64,000 nucleotides of DNA from CAZDIO01 sp964505555. Its GTDB lineage: Bacteria > Bdellovibrionota_C > UBA2361 > SZUA-149 > CAZDIO01. The stretch covers positions 17,021-81,020 of the forward strand of contig CAZDIO010000102.1 of the NCBI GenBank assembly GCA_964505555.1. Direction: 5' to 3'. Of the stretch, positions 26,730 through 34,569 are shown piece by piece (within the stretch, counting starts at the first letter, position 1; each line of letters begins with the position of its first letter). The translations under genes were made by a program, and so were the position numbers. The notes below the pieces were generated by a model. That model did not search any database and was not told where the DNA came from. It saw only the letters and a program-made list of their open reading frames with translations.

Positions 26730-27593
26730 CTACTGCAGCAACGTCAACGCCAAGGCTGGCTGTTGATTTGCTTGTGCTAATACTGAAGCACTTGCTTGCT
26801 GGAGAATATTTAGTCGCGTAAGTTCCGCCGCTTCGAACGCTACGTCAACGTCACGGATTCGACTTTCTGCAGCGAGGAAGTTTTCTCGAGCCACTTGCAA
26901 GTTACTAATCGCCACATTCAGCCGACTCTCGGTAGAACCCAATGTTCCTCGAGACGCTGTCAAACTTCCGATGGCGAGGTTAATAGCATCAAGAGCTGAT
27001 CGTGCAGAGATCTGAGATTCATTCGCCGTTGCCGCCAAGATCGAAAACAACGGTATAGAACTCCCCTCAACTGCCAACCCAATTGATGCCAAGGTAGCAG
27101 AAACTGCAGAGTAGGATACCTGTGAGGTAGTCTGCCCATCAAACCCTACCTGAAACACCGTCTGTGCTCCTCCAGAGAGAAGGTTTACACCGTTAAATTC
27201 AGTTGTTAAGGCGATTCGCTCAATTTCGCTTGAGAGCGCGAGAAACTCTAAATGCAACGCAGAACGTTGGGTGTTACTAAATACACCGTTGGCTGATTGT
27301 TCAGCAAGCTCTGCAAGCCTTGTTAATACGTTTCCGATCTGCTCCATCGCACCGTCAGTAATGGAGATCATCGAAACACCATCGCTTGCGTTTCGTATGG
27401 CGACAGTAGCTACTCGAGAATCTGAACGCAGCTGATCGGCGATCGCAAGTCCAGCAGCATCGTCTGATGCTTTGGTAATTCGCAAACCGGACGACAACCG
27501 CTCATAGGCTTTCTGTAAACGATCCGTTGTTGAACTTAAGTTTCTCTGCGCAGTAAGCGAGGAAACGTTAGTCCGTATATTAATTGTACCCAT
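26730..27593 (-). CDS. Flagellin
   Basis: This 287-residue flagellin has both conserved ends. The N-terminal D0/D1 part has INIRTNVSSLTAQRNLSST, RLSSGLRITKASDDAAGLAI and the following LAELAEQSANGVFS. The C-terminal D1/D0 part has SRLNVAISNLQVARENFLA, ESRIRDVDVAFEAAELTR and LQQASASVLAQANQQP. The variable centre (about residues 140-205) is short, so the filament surface domain is minimal. It lacks a signal peptide and would be exported through the flagellar type III apparatus. A strong AAGGAGG lies seven bases before the ATG. A sigma-54-like promoter lies about 190 bp upstream and a terminator follows, so the gene is monocistronic. Confidence 0.95.
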   Translation of the reverse strand: MGTINIRTNVSSLTAQRNLSSTTDRLQKAYERLSSGLRITKASDDAAGLAIADQLRSDSRVATVAIRNASDGVSMISITDGAMEQIGNVLTRLAELAEQSANGVFSNTQRSALHLEFLALSSEIERIALTTEFNGVNLLSGGAQTVFQVGFDGQTTSQVSYSAVSATLASIGLAVEGSSIPLFSILAATANESQISARSALDAINLAIGSLTASRGTLGSTESRLNVAISNLQVARENFLAAESRIRDVDVAFEAAELTRLNILQQASASVLAQANQQPALALTLLQ

Positions 27594-27785
27594 TTCTTAC
27601 CCTCCTTGACACCCTTACACCTCCTCCGAGACCTCTACTACAACCGATACTGCTCCTAGGAACTCGATCCGTATCCAGCACGGAGATAGGTTTCAGCACT
27701 TTTGTGCATGTTAACCAATAAAACGCTCAAGATATGTATCGCTAAACTGCTCTGACCAAACAGCTACTACCGTAAGACTACTCCT

Positions 27786-27801
27786 AGCACTTCTCGTGCC
27801 A
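27786..27801 (-). promoter_or_regulatory. Candidate sigma-54 promoter for flagellin
   Basis: On the minus strand the sequence reads TGGCACGAGAAGTGCT. It matches the -24/-12 consensus (TGGCACG, four bases, TTGCW) with one mismatch in the -12 element and correct GG-to-GC spacing. Transcription would start about 180 bp before the flagellin start, leaving a long leader. It lies just past the muramidase stop. Confidence 0.5.
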
Positions 27802-27819
27802 GGTTTTGTGATCAGCGTC

Positions 27820-28824
27820 TTAGGCGATATTTTGAAATGGAGTTTCCCGTTTGAGTGCGGCTCGAAGTTCTGCAACACGCGTCACATAAGCCCGAGTACT
27901 CGCGGGTAAGTGCGGTTCGATGCTTTCAAAGTTTGTCGGATCTTTTCCTAAACGAAGTGCCTTCGCTTGTGCTTTTGCAACATTTCCTTCACCTGCGTTA
28001 AAGGCAGCGATGGCAAGTTTTTCCAAATCGTCGGCACTTTTAGCCGGCACGGTTTTTAATCCCGGTCTTAAAAATGTTTCTCGACTAAAAATGTCGTGGA
28101 GTTTTCGTAAATACCCCACTCCTAAGTGTGCATTGAGTCGGGGATCAAAGGGATCATAACCTGCAGGCATTTTGTAACGAACAAGCATCTCACTTGCGGT
28201 TTGATCCAGAAGCTGAAATAGCCCCTTTGTTTCATGACCATCTTTACTCACCACATGTGGCCTCAGTGATGACTCTGCTTTCGCAACCGCAATACTTAGC
28301 TCAGGATCTACACCATGGTACTTCCCTGCTGTCTTAATAATCTCCTTTATATCCTGACGAGAGTAATCGCTATAAGGCTTAATACTTGCTCGATCTGGGT
28401 ACACCCTCTTAGCGCTTACAAAAAGTGGGGTGATCGGCTTTTCTACTTTTTCTACCGCTGATATTTTTTTGACACTCTCGCTCACCGGATTGACACGGAG
28501 CGAGGCATGAATAACCCCACTACTTCCACTTCCAGAAACTGCAGTAGCGTTCTTTATTAAGGGAGGAAGGTCTGCTTCAAGCATACCGTGCTCTTTGGTG
28601 TTAAGATTAGAAACTATCTCACCTGAAGGATTTATGGAGGGTGTAGCTTGCTTTAAGTCTTCAGAAGGAGTTGATTTTGCAGCACGCTTTTCAATATCTG
28701 AAAGGAGCTCAGAGAAATCCTTCTGATTTGAGCCATGGGTGGCCGTATCATTACCGGAGCGACCCCTTGGGGAGTCGATCCTGTTTTGATTTTTCTCGTA
28801 GCCTACATTAAATATCGTTGTCAT
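27820..28824 (-). CDS. SLT-type lytic transglycosylase without signal peptide
   Basis: The 334 residues comprise an unstructured, polar N-terminal part (1-150) and a C-terminal lysozyme-like domain. The catalytic Glu is Glu184 in IAVAKAESSLRPHVV, followed by KGLFQLLDQTASEM, NAHLGVGYLRKL, AIAAFNAGEGNV and the closing LPASTRAYVTRV. The enzyme cleaves the glycan strands of peptidoglycan to give anhydro-muramyl ends. There is no signal peptide or lipobox. With flagellin next door, export through a flagellar or T3SS channel to open the wall for rod assembly is a reasonable inference. An AAGGATT precedes the ATG. Confidence 0.87.
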   Translation of the reverse strand: MTTIFNVGYEKNQNRIDSPRGRSGNDTATHGSNQKDFSELLSDIEKRAAKSTPSEDLKQATPSINPSGEIVSNLNTKEHGMLEADLPPLIKNATAVSGSGSSGVIHASLRVNPVSESVKKISAVEKVEKPITPLFVSAKRVYPDRASIKPYSDYSRQDIKEIIKTAGKYHGVDPELSIAVAKAESSLRPHVVSKDGHETKGLFQLLDQTASEMLVRYKMPAGYDPFDPRLNAHLGVGYLRKLHDIFSRETFLRPGLKTVPAKSADDLEKLAIAAFNAGEGNVAKAQAKALRLGKDPTNFESIEPHLPASTRAYVTRVAELRAALKRETPFQNIA

Positions 28825-28912
28825 CTGAACTAATCCTTCACACTACTAGTGGAGTATTAAAGGATAAGCACGATCCATACCAAACACTTCCTACTAAAAA
28901 AGGCAGTTTAAT

Positions 28913-29365
28913 ATGTCACATCACACAGCTGCGATTTACTGGAAAAGAGCTACCCCCACATTTACCTACGATGCATATAACCGCGATCATGAGTGGCGCT
29001 TTGATAACGGAGTAAAAATAGCGGCATCAGCAACCCAAGCCTATCGGGGTAATCCCGCTAACATCGATCCTGAAGAGGCGTATGTCGCCTCACTCTCAAG
29101 TTGCCACATGCTGACCTTCTTGGCGTTGTGTTCAAGAGCAAAGTTCGTTGTTGATACGTACGAAGACACCGCCGAAGGATTATTAGAAAAAAACGCCGCA
29201 GGAAAATTAGCGATCACCAAAGTTGTTTTGCGACCAAAGATCACCTTTAGTGGAGACAAAGTTCCAAATAGTGCGGAACTAGAGAATCTCCATCACCGCT
29301 CCCATGAAGAGTGCTTCATTGCAAATTCCGTCAACACAGTGGTGAGTGTTGAGGAGGCTAGCTAG
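28913..29365 (+). CDS. OsmC/Ohr-family peroxide-detoxification protein
   Basis: This 150-residue protein has the OsmC fold. The peroxidatic Cys64 is in VASLSSCHMLTFLAL and a second Cys134 is in SHEECFIANSV. The core strand-helix pattern fits, with NPEE-like NIDPEEAY before the first Cys. OsmC-type proteins reduce organic hydroperoxides in the cytoplasm with lipoyl or thiol partners. Cys73 is an extra cysteine in the central helix. The gene is divergent from the muramidase gene across an 88-bp gap, so promoters are probably shared between them. A family A repeat follows the stop. Confidence 0.88.
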   Translation: MSHHTAAIYWKRATPTFTYDAYNRDHEWRFDNGVKIAASATQAYRGNPANIDPEEAYVASLSSCHMLTFLALCSRAKFVVDTYEDTAEGLLEKNAAGKLAITKVVLRPKITFSGDKVPNSAELENLHHRSHEECFIANSVNTVVSVEEAS

Positions 29366-29397
29366 AGTTGCTCTACGTAACTTCTGGTCAATTTGGA

Positions 29398-29460
29398 TTG
29401 AACACAGAGTTTCACAGGGTTACACAGAGTAAAGATTTTAAAATTCAACTCTGTGTTCAA
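29398..29460. repeat. Family A palindromic repeat, truncated
   Basis: The left arm is complete (TTGAACACAGAGTTTCACAG followed by GGTTACACAGAG). The right arm keeps only its outer part, AACTCTGTGTTCAA, so about 20 bp of the inner right arm is missing. Full copies occur at 40116, 41725, 42477 and 49518. Confidence 0.85.
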
Positions 29461-29505
29461 ATAAGATCGGAATGACCTTAGAGCTACCTTCATATTTCTT
29501 ATTCA

Positions 29506-29742
29506 TTATATCCACTCTTTCATCAGTCGTTTGATCTGACTCTGATACGGCACATTTTGTAGATCACATTTATGCCGAAACGCAGCAAGAAGGGTCTGGG
29601 GAATTTTTATACTAATGAGTTTACTCTTTTCTGGCCGTTCATTCATGAGCCGAAAATCTTCAAGAAAACGTGCTATTTCATCCGGAGAGAGCTTCTTTGA
29701 ATGATGAAGATACTCTTTAGAAAAAAACTGAACACTTTTCAT
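29506..29742 (-). CDS. BrnA/CopG-like ribbon-helix-helix antitoxin candidate
   Basis: The 78-residue protein ends in a ribbon-helix-helix-like module, LISIKIPQTLLAAFRHKCDLQNVPYQSQIKRLMKEWI. That pattern of a DNA-binding strand followed by two helices fits BrnA/CopG-type antitoxins. The N-terminal half is charged and helical. It starts 6 bp after the nucleotidyltransferase stop on the same strand. A 20-bp palindrome sits at the promoter of the pair. This arrangement suggests the small protein both neutralises the upstream protein and represses the operon. Binding to the palindrome is inferred. Confidence 0.75.
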   Translation of the reverse strand: MKSVQFFSKEYLHHSKKLSPDEIARFLEDFRLMNERPEKSKLISIKIPQTLLAAFRHKCDLQNVPYQSQIKRLMKEWI

Positions 29743-29748
29743 CTCTTC

Positions 29749-30216
29749 TTACTCTCTACTTAATTCTTGTAGCGCTTCAATATCGGCGAGATCTTGTGGT
29801 CGACCCGCTTCTTGTTTCATTCGAATAAGATCTGACAATGAAAGAAGGGAGATACTTGTTTGCTGAACCCGAACACGTTTTGTTCTTTGGGTCGAAAGAT
29901 CATGGGTAATAATGATGTCAACAAGCTCTGCTGGAGTACGCGGATTTACAAAACTCCATGCAGTAAGGTTTCGATTCTTAATGTACTCCTTTCGAAATTT
30001 AAACACCTCTTTGGCGGTGATCGGAAGCTTTGCTTGAAGGCCGATACTATTTAGCGCCGCTTCCGCCTTTATAAACTGCTCCTCTTCAAAACGAAGAATA
30101 ATGTCAATGTCGAGCGTTCCTCGTACCGCCCCATGAAGAGATACGGCATATCCACCAACAAGTGCATACTTAACGTGGTTCGTATCTAAGGCCTTAATAA
30201 CGCTTAAAAGAAACAT
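29749..30216 (-). CDS. AbiEii/MNT-like nucleotidyltransferase, toxin candidate
   Basis: This 155-residue protein has the minimal nucleotidyltransferase core. VGGYAVSLHG (20-29) is the glycine loop and TLDIDIILRF holds the catalytic acidic pair (Asp36, Asp38). A third acidic residue is plausible in AELVDIIITHD. The C-terminal part (LSDLIRMKQEAGRPQDLADIEAL) matches the C-terminal helix of AbiEii/DUF6036-type proteins. Such proteins add nucleotides to tRNA or proteins as toxins. The start codon directly follows a palindrome with no room for a Shine-Dalgarno, so the message may be leaderless. Co-location with a ribbon-helix-helix gene supports a toxin-antitoxin pair. A simple nucleotidyltransferase role remains possible. 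Confidence 0.78.
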   Translation of the reverse strand: MFLLSVIKALDTNHVKYALVGGYAVSLHGAVRGTLDIDIILRFEEEQFIKAEAALNSIGLQAKLPITAKEVFKFRKEYIKNRNLTAWSFVNPRTPAELVDIIITHDLSTQRTKRVRVQQTSISLLSLSDLIRMKQEAGRPQDLADIEALQELSRE

Positions 30217-30236
30217 GGTATATACTAGTATATACC
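30217..30236 (-). promoter_or_regulatory. Perfect 20-bp palindrome, operator overlapping the promoter of the nucleotidyltransferase pair
   Basis: GGTATATACTAGTATATACC is a perfect palindrome directly abutting the ATG at 30216. On the minus strand it contains TATACT as a -10 box. TTGTAT (30255-30250) lies 17 bases upstream as a -35. The predicted transcript would begin about four bases before the ATG. It is a likely operator for the downstream ribbon-helix-helix protein. Confidence 0.7.
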
Positions 30237-30331
30237 TAGAGCGTTATTAATACAATGCTTATTTTTTTGCTCCGTTATTTAGTTTAAATCCCATAACAAG
30301 GTAGCTGTACGGTATTTCATAAGGGGGTTTT

Positions 30332-31216
30332 ATGTCACGTTTTGCAGCGCTTCGCGCTATTGCTACGTCTGCGGGGGTAGACGGTCCAGGCACCTATCTT
30401 CCAAAAGTAATAGAGAAAATTCCGAGAGATCAATTACACCTTCCAAATGCAGCGAGCGTCTCAGATCAAAGCGAACCAAATAATACCGAACAAAAAAGCA
30501 TCATTGAGTGGAATAAAACCCCTCCTCCTGTTGTCGCTCAAGAAAACGTAAGAGGGGGTATCGAAATCGGGGCTGGTGAGGATCTTCAAAATCCGCAGGT
30601 ATCTAATAAAGTCGCCACCGCCCAAAAAGCTTTAGCTCGTGTAAATGAAGTGCAAAAAGAGATCTGGTCAAATGCCCACCTCTGGAGCTCTCTTCCTAAC
30701 GTTGATGATTTTAAAGAGAGAAGTTCTCAACAGATTCAACAATTAACAAATGGCCTTACTAGTCCTGATCTCAGTGGGGTGTTTGCCGATTTAAATCAAT
30801 CGGTACAGGAGAAGGCAAATAGGATTGAGCTCCGTCTAAAACAACTTGGAGTTGATCCAGCTGAGGCCGGTCATTGTAAGGAGCTGTTCTTAACAGTCGA
30901 TCCGTTAAGTGGCTTTGCTAAAAACCTCCCGCAAGATAGCGCGGGACTAAAACAACAGTTGTCTCTAATGACCCCTGACTCAAGGCGGCTAGCCCTTCAA
31001 GCTTGGGTATCTAAAGAAACTGCAAAAGCACTCGAGCCAGTTGTGGGAAGGGAAAACTCTGCGCGGATTGAAACGATCTTACATCAACTGAGTTTTGAAG
31101 TTGATCGTTCGCTCGGACAGGTAGCAGCAACAATTGCAGTTCGTCGAGAGTTTCCTGCTCAGACGCCCCATTTCATAACGAATGACGCGGTAAACCAGAT
31201 GTGGGGAAAAAAGTAG
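30332..31216 (+). CDS. Unknown alpha-helical cytoplasmic or secreted protein
   Basis: I do not recognise this 294-residue protein. It lacks a signal peptide and membrane segments. The first 90 residues are polar and low in structure, rich in Pro, Asn, Gln and Glu. Residues 90-280 look mainly helical (KALARVNEVQKEIWSN, NQSVQEKANRIELRLKQLG, NSARIETILHQLSFEVDRSL). A disordered N terminus with a helical body resembles type III-secreted proteins or chaperone substrates, but no signal can be proved by eye. A strong AAGGGGG precedes the ATG. The gene stands alone. Confidence 0.55.
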   Translation: MSRFAALRAIATSAGVDGPGTYLPKVIEKIPRDQLHLPNAASVSDQSEPNNTEQKSIIEWNKTPPPVVAQENVRGGIEIGAGEDLQNPQVSNKVATAQKALARVNEVQKEIWSNAHLWSSLPNVDDFKERSSQQIQQLTNGLTSPDLSGVFADLNQSVQEKANRIELRLKQLGVDPAEAGHCKELFLTVDPLSGFAKNLPQDSAGLKQQLSLMTPDSRRLALQAWVSKETAKALEPVVGRENSARIETILHQLSFEVDRSLGQVAATIAVRREFPAQTPHFITNDAVNQMWGKK

Positions 31217-31408
31217 CGCGGGAATGAATAGTAGTAAACCGGACCGTTTTAAGTTTGCAAGAACTTGTCTTTCTGTCGTTGCGATACCTAAAGTGGAACT
31301 GCTCTAGTCACATCTTATGAAAAATCAAAATTACTTAATTACAGGAGACACATGTAGATAAAAAACAGCCATAACTATTAATGAAAGTTGATGATGTAAA
31401 GGTTACCA

Positions 31409-31428
31409 GTTACGAAAATTTTCGTAAC
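31409..31428 (+). promoter_or_regulatory. Perfect 20-bp palindrome upstream of a small secreted protein
   Basis: GTTACGAAAATTTTCGTAAC is a perfect palindrome ending 23 bp before the start of the Cys-rich secreted protein. It is followed directly by CATAAT, a possible -10 box. It may be an operator; no -35 box is obvious. Confidence 0.45.
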
Positions 31429-31451
31429 CATAATTTAGTAGGGGGAGATAT

Positions 31452-31640
31452 ATGAGACAGTTAATTAGCGCCTTTGTTCTCTTAAGCATGTTGATAGCGT
31501 TTTGTACTTCAAACGCTTTTGCGGCACATATTAGAGAAGAAACTTATTGCGTAAAGGATCTGGGGTGTTTTTCATGCATGGTGTCAGGCTTTATTGATAA
31601 TCAGACAGGACGCATCATTGGTGGATGCTATCCTCTGTAG
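31452..31640 (+). CDS. Small secreted cysteine-rich protein
   Basis: The 62 residues divide into a signal peptide (MRQLISAFVLLSMLIAFCTSNAFA, cleavage after AFA near residue 24) and a mature part of about 38 residues. The mature part has four cysteines (YC, GC, SC, GC) and could be held by two disulfides. I know no match. The small size, export signal and paired cysteines suggest an envelope or secreted peptide with a stable fold. The ATG has a strong GGGGGAGA Shine-Dalgarno. It lies 23 bp behind the palindrome at 31409-31428 and is convergent with icd. Confidence 0.6.
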   Translation: MRQLISAFVLLSMLIAFCTSNAFAAHIREETYCVKDLGCFSCMVSGFIDNQTGRIIGGCYPL

Positions 31641-31672
31641 ATTGTCAAAAAGAAAGCGTGTAGCGAACTGCC

Positions 31673-31705
31673 AAAAAAAACAGCGCCAGCTCTTTGAGGT
31701 CGCTG
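31673..31705 (-). terminator. Intrinsic terminator for icd
   Basis: On the minus strand CAGCGACC pairs with GGCGCTG (one bulged A) around a 10-base loop and is followed by eight T residues. It lies 17 bp past the icd stop. Confidence 0.85.
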
Positions 31706-31721
31706 ACGTTTCCTGAGATCA

Positions 31722-32948
31722 CTACATCCGAGAAACCATTGCCTCAGCAAACCCTGAGCAGGACACCTCGGTCGGTTTCTCCATTCCTCGGGCAAGGTCG
31801 TATGTGACGATCCCCTCCCCGATTGTTTTAGCAAAGGAATCCTCAATAAGTTTTCCAACCTCTGTCCACCCAAGATGCTCAAACATCATCTTCCCAGAGA
31901 GCATTAACGAACCGGGGTTGACCTTATCCTTTCCTGCATACTTCGGAGCAGTACCGTGCGTTGCTTCAAAAATGGAGGCTTCAACACCGATATTTGCTCC
32001 CGGTGCAAGACCAAGTCCTCCAACTTGAGCAGCAAGTGCGTCAGAGAGATAATCTCCATTTAAGTTCGTGGTGGCGATTACTGAATAGTCCTTCGGTCGG
32101 GTTTGAACCTGTTGAAACATGTTATCTGCGATACAGTCCTTAATGAGGATCTTCCCTGGTGGCACAGCTCCGTTATGATTTTTGTTTACCTCTTCTTCTG
32201 AGATCGTAAAGGGAGCAAACTTCTCTTTTGCAAGTTTATACCCCCACTCACGAAACCCTCCTTCGGTAAACTTCATAATATTACCTTTGTGAACAAGGGT
32301 AACACTGGTGCATCTCATCGCCACCGCATACTCAATGGCCATCGCAATTAATCTTTTTGAACCAAACTCACTAATCGGTTTAATCCCTATCGCACTCCCC
32401 TCTCGAATTTTTTTCCCTGAGATCTCTTCAATAGTTTGTGCGAGTTTTTTTGCCTCAGCGCTTCCGGCCTGAAATTCAATCCCCGCATAGACATCTTCTG
32501 TGTTTTCGCGAAAGACGATCATGTTTACATCTTGAGGACGTTTTGCTGGACTAGGCACTCCAGGAAAATATCGAATTGGCCGCACACAAGCGTAGAGATC
32601 AAGAACTTGACGAAGCGTTACATTAATTGAACGCACCCCTCCCCCAACCGGTGTTGTGAGCGGACCTTTGATCGCAACTTTGTGTTCCTTAATGGCTGTT
32701 AAGGTATCATCTGGAAGCCAATTCCCGGTTTGATTAAAGGATTTCTCTCCTGCAAGAATCTCAACCCAGGTAACTGATCTCTTTCCTTGAAAGGCACGTT
32801 TTATTGCAGCATCAAACACCATCTGTGAAGCTCGCCACACATCGGGTCCAACCCCGTCCCCTTCAATGTATGGGATCAGCACCTGGTCAGGAACTCGCAA
32901 CTTCCCTCCCTCACCAAGTGTTATTTTCTGTGCGCTTCCTTCAGCCAT
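31722..32948 (-). CDS. icd: NADP-dependent isocitrate dehydrogenase
   Basis: The 408-residue enzyme aligns with the E. coli type. [14 protein letters not shown] lies near residue 26. The substrate-binding [23 protein letters not shown] has the regulatory Ser at about 107. [14 protein letters not shown] follows, and the C-terminal half has [22 protein letters not shown] and [18 protein letters not shown]. It converts isocitrate to 2-oxoglutarate and CO2 in the citric acid cycle. The ATG at 32946-32948 is preceded by AAGGAGAA. The gene is monocistronic, with its own terminator, and lies 43 bp from the initiator gene on the same strand. Confidence 0.96.
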   Translation of the reverse strand: MAEGSAQKITLGEGGKLRVPDQVLIPYIEGDGVGPDVWRASQMVFDAAIKRAFQGKRSVTWVEILAGEKSFNQTGNWLPDDTLTAIKEHKVAIKGPLTTPVGGGVRSINVTLRQVLDLYACVRPIRYFPGVPSPAKRPQDVNMIVFRENTEDVYAGIEFQAGSAEAKKLAQTIEEISGKKIREGSAIGIKPISEFGSKRLIAMAIEYAVAMRCTSVTLVHKGNIMKFTEGGFREWGYKLAKEKFAPFTISEEEVNKNHNGAVPPGKILIKDCIADNMFQQVQTRPKDYSVIATTNLNGDYLSDALAAQVGGLGLAPGANIGVEASIFEATHGTAPKYAGKDKVNPGSLMLSGKMMFEHLGWTEVGKLIEDSFAKTIGEGIVTYDLARGMEKPTEVSCSGFAEAMVSRM

Positions 32949-32991
32949 GAATTCTCCTTTCCAAGAGCGGTGCTAAGTTTTATCAGCCCCG

Positions 32992-34569
32992 CTAAACGCT
33001 ACGATTCCTTTCTCGTTTTCTTTTCCAAGTTTCAAAGTCTACTACCGCAATTTTTTTTGCAAGCTCCTCACGAACACATCCTTCAACCGCTTCATGAAGA
33101 CTTCTTCGATCAAGAGCGGTTTTTAAGCAGTTCATCTTCTTTTCAACCTGATCATAGAGGTTTGAAAGAGACTCAGAAGAGAGTGTTTTTCGATAGCGAT
33201 CGACTTCGGTAGAGAGGTATTCCTGATACTCTTTTTTCTCAACTGGATTGGCCTCTCCCCGCCCGCTAGAGATTGGGGCTTTTGGAAAGTCCCGCCCAGT
33301 ATTTTTAAGGATTTTCTCTTCAAAACTCCGGGGAATAATGAATTTATGTGGAGTTTCTACTGCCCGATAGAGAAAACCTACCCGATTTTTTGAGACTTTC
33401 GTATCATTTGTTTGCACAAGAAAATCGTAATAGGAGATGATTTTATCAACTTGTAAAAGTTCTGCGGCGTTTTTTTCACTGAGCAGCCGTTTTGCTTGCG
33501 AGAGATGAATGCCTCGCGAAAGCAGAGCTTCAATGGCTCCTTGTCGTTGTGATTCTAGATCAGTAGAACTGCGTTGGGAGGAATCTTTTTGAAAAACAGG
33601 GGGCGAAGAAAGGATAAAGCTTCCTTGCTGCGTGTGATTTCTAGGAAGAGGGCTCTCTGTTTGCTGGAGATGTTTTTGAGATACGATCTCTTTTCCGGAA
33701 TGAAAGCGCACAACGGTCTCTACGCCCCTACCTGCAAACTCATAACTTGAGAGAAACCCAAGCGCTTTTAACTCCTCGCACGCTGGTTCAATTTGTTGCT
33801 TAATCTGGGAGATGTATTGATAACTTCGAGAAAGTCCTAACTTCTCAAAGGCAAAGGTAACAAGTGGTTTTTCAATACTTGATTTGTAGTAAAAATGCTT
33901 ATCAAGATACCGGTAGAGCCTTCGACTTACAGCACTTCGAAGTGAGAAATAAAGGGTTAAATCAAGCTTTTTTATAAACCCTGATTTAAAAGAATGAAAA
34001 AGTGCCTCACTCCAAATAAAATAACTCTTTGAAGCCTCAGCCCCAGAGAGGGCTTTGTTCCCTCGCCCATCGTTTATTTCGTAGGCATCGATAATTCCGA
34101 AATTTCTTGTTTGATAGGCTTTTGAAGCATTATCAAAAAACGCATTTGCTGCCCGAATTCGAACCCCGCTTAAGCGATCAAGTGATTTTGTAAGGCGGGA
34201 GTAGCTTCGCCCTTCTGTGGTCCAGCGTAAGATTCCTAAAAGCTCATACCGGGTAAAATATACCTTTCGGTTTCGAAACCCTTGATCCATCGTTAACCGC
34301 ATCAAGCCAAGAAGGACATCATCATCCGTAGCGGTGGGGAGTCCAAACTTGTCTGCCCCGGTAATAATCCACTGGCGTTCAATCACCTCCCCACTGGGGA
34401 GCCGTTGGTTGTCACGAAACTCAAGGGTTTTTACCTTTGAGTTTGTGCGTGTCGAGAGAACCGCGAGGGGAAACTCTGCAAGGTTCATCTCATCACGTGA
34501 GGTAAGCACTACCTCGGATGAGGAGACTTCACGATCTTCGGCTCTTTGTTGGTAGAGGGTTTGCTGCAT
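32992..34569 (-). CDS. Plasmid-type replication initiator (RPA/RepA-like)
   Basis: The 525-residue protein resembles the replication initiator protein A family found on proteobacterial plasmids and some chromosomes. NLAEFPLAVLSTRTNSKVKT, WIITGADKFGLPTATDDDVLLGLMRL, FTRYELLGILRWTTEGRSY and RLYRYLDKHFYYKSS form a winged-helix-type DNA-binding core in residues 28-290. The C-terminal 230 residues are charged and helical, ending KTWKRKRERNRSV-like. Such initiators bind iterons at an origin. The protein lies beside an AT-rich gene-free region that separates it from parA-parB, the layout of a plasmid or secondary-replicon origin. Essential neighbours (icd, hemB) argue for a chromosome. No good Shine-Dalgarno precedes the ATG. 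Confidence 0.78.
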   Translation of the reverse strand: MQQTLYQQRAEDREVSSSEVVLTSRDEMNLAEFPLAVLSTRTNSKVKTLEFRDNQRLPSGEVIERQWIITGADKFGLPTATDDDVLLGLMRLTMDQGFRNRKVYFTRYELLGILRWTTEGRSYSRLTKSLDRLSGVRIRAANAFFDNASKAYQTRNFGIIDAYEINDGRGNKALSGAEASKSYFIWSEALFHSFKSGFIKKLDLTLYFSLRSAVSRRLYRYLDKHFYYKSSIEKPLVTFAFEKLGLSRSYQYISQIKQQIEPACEELKALGFLSSYEFAGRGVETVVRFHSGKEIVSQKHLQQTESPLPRNHTQQGSFILSSPPVFQKDSSQRSSTDLESQRQGAIEALLSRGIHLSQAKRLLSEKNAAELLQVDKIISYYDFLVQTNDTKVSKNRVGFLYRAVETPHKFIIPRSFEEKILKNTGRDFPKAPISSGRGEANPVEKKEYQEYLSTEVDRYRKTLSSESLSNLYDQVEKKMNCLKTALDRRSLHEAVEGCVREELAKKIAVVDFETWKRKRERNRSV

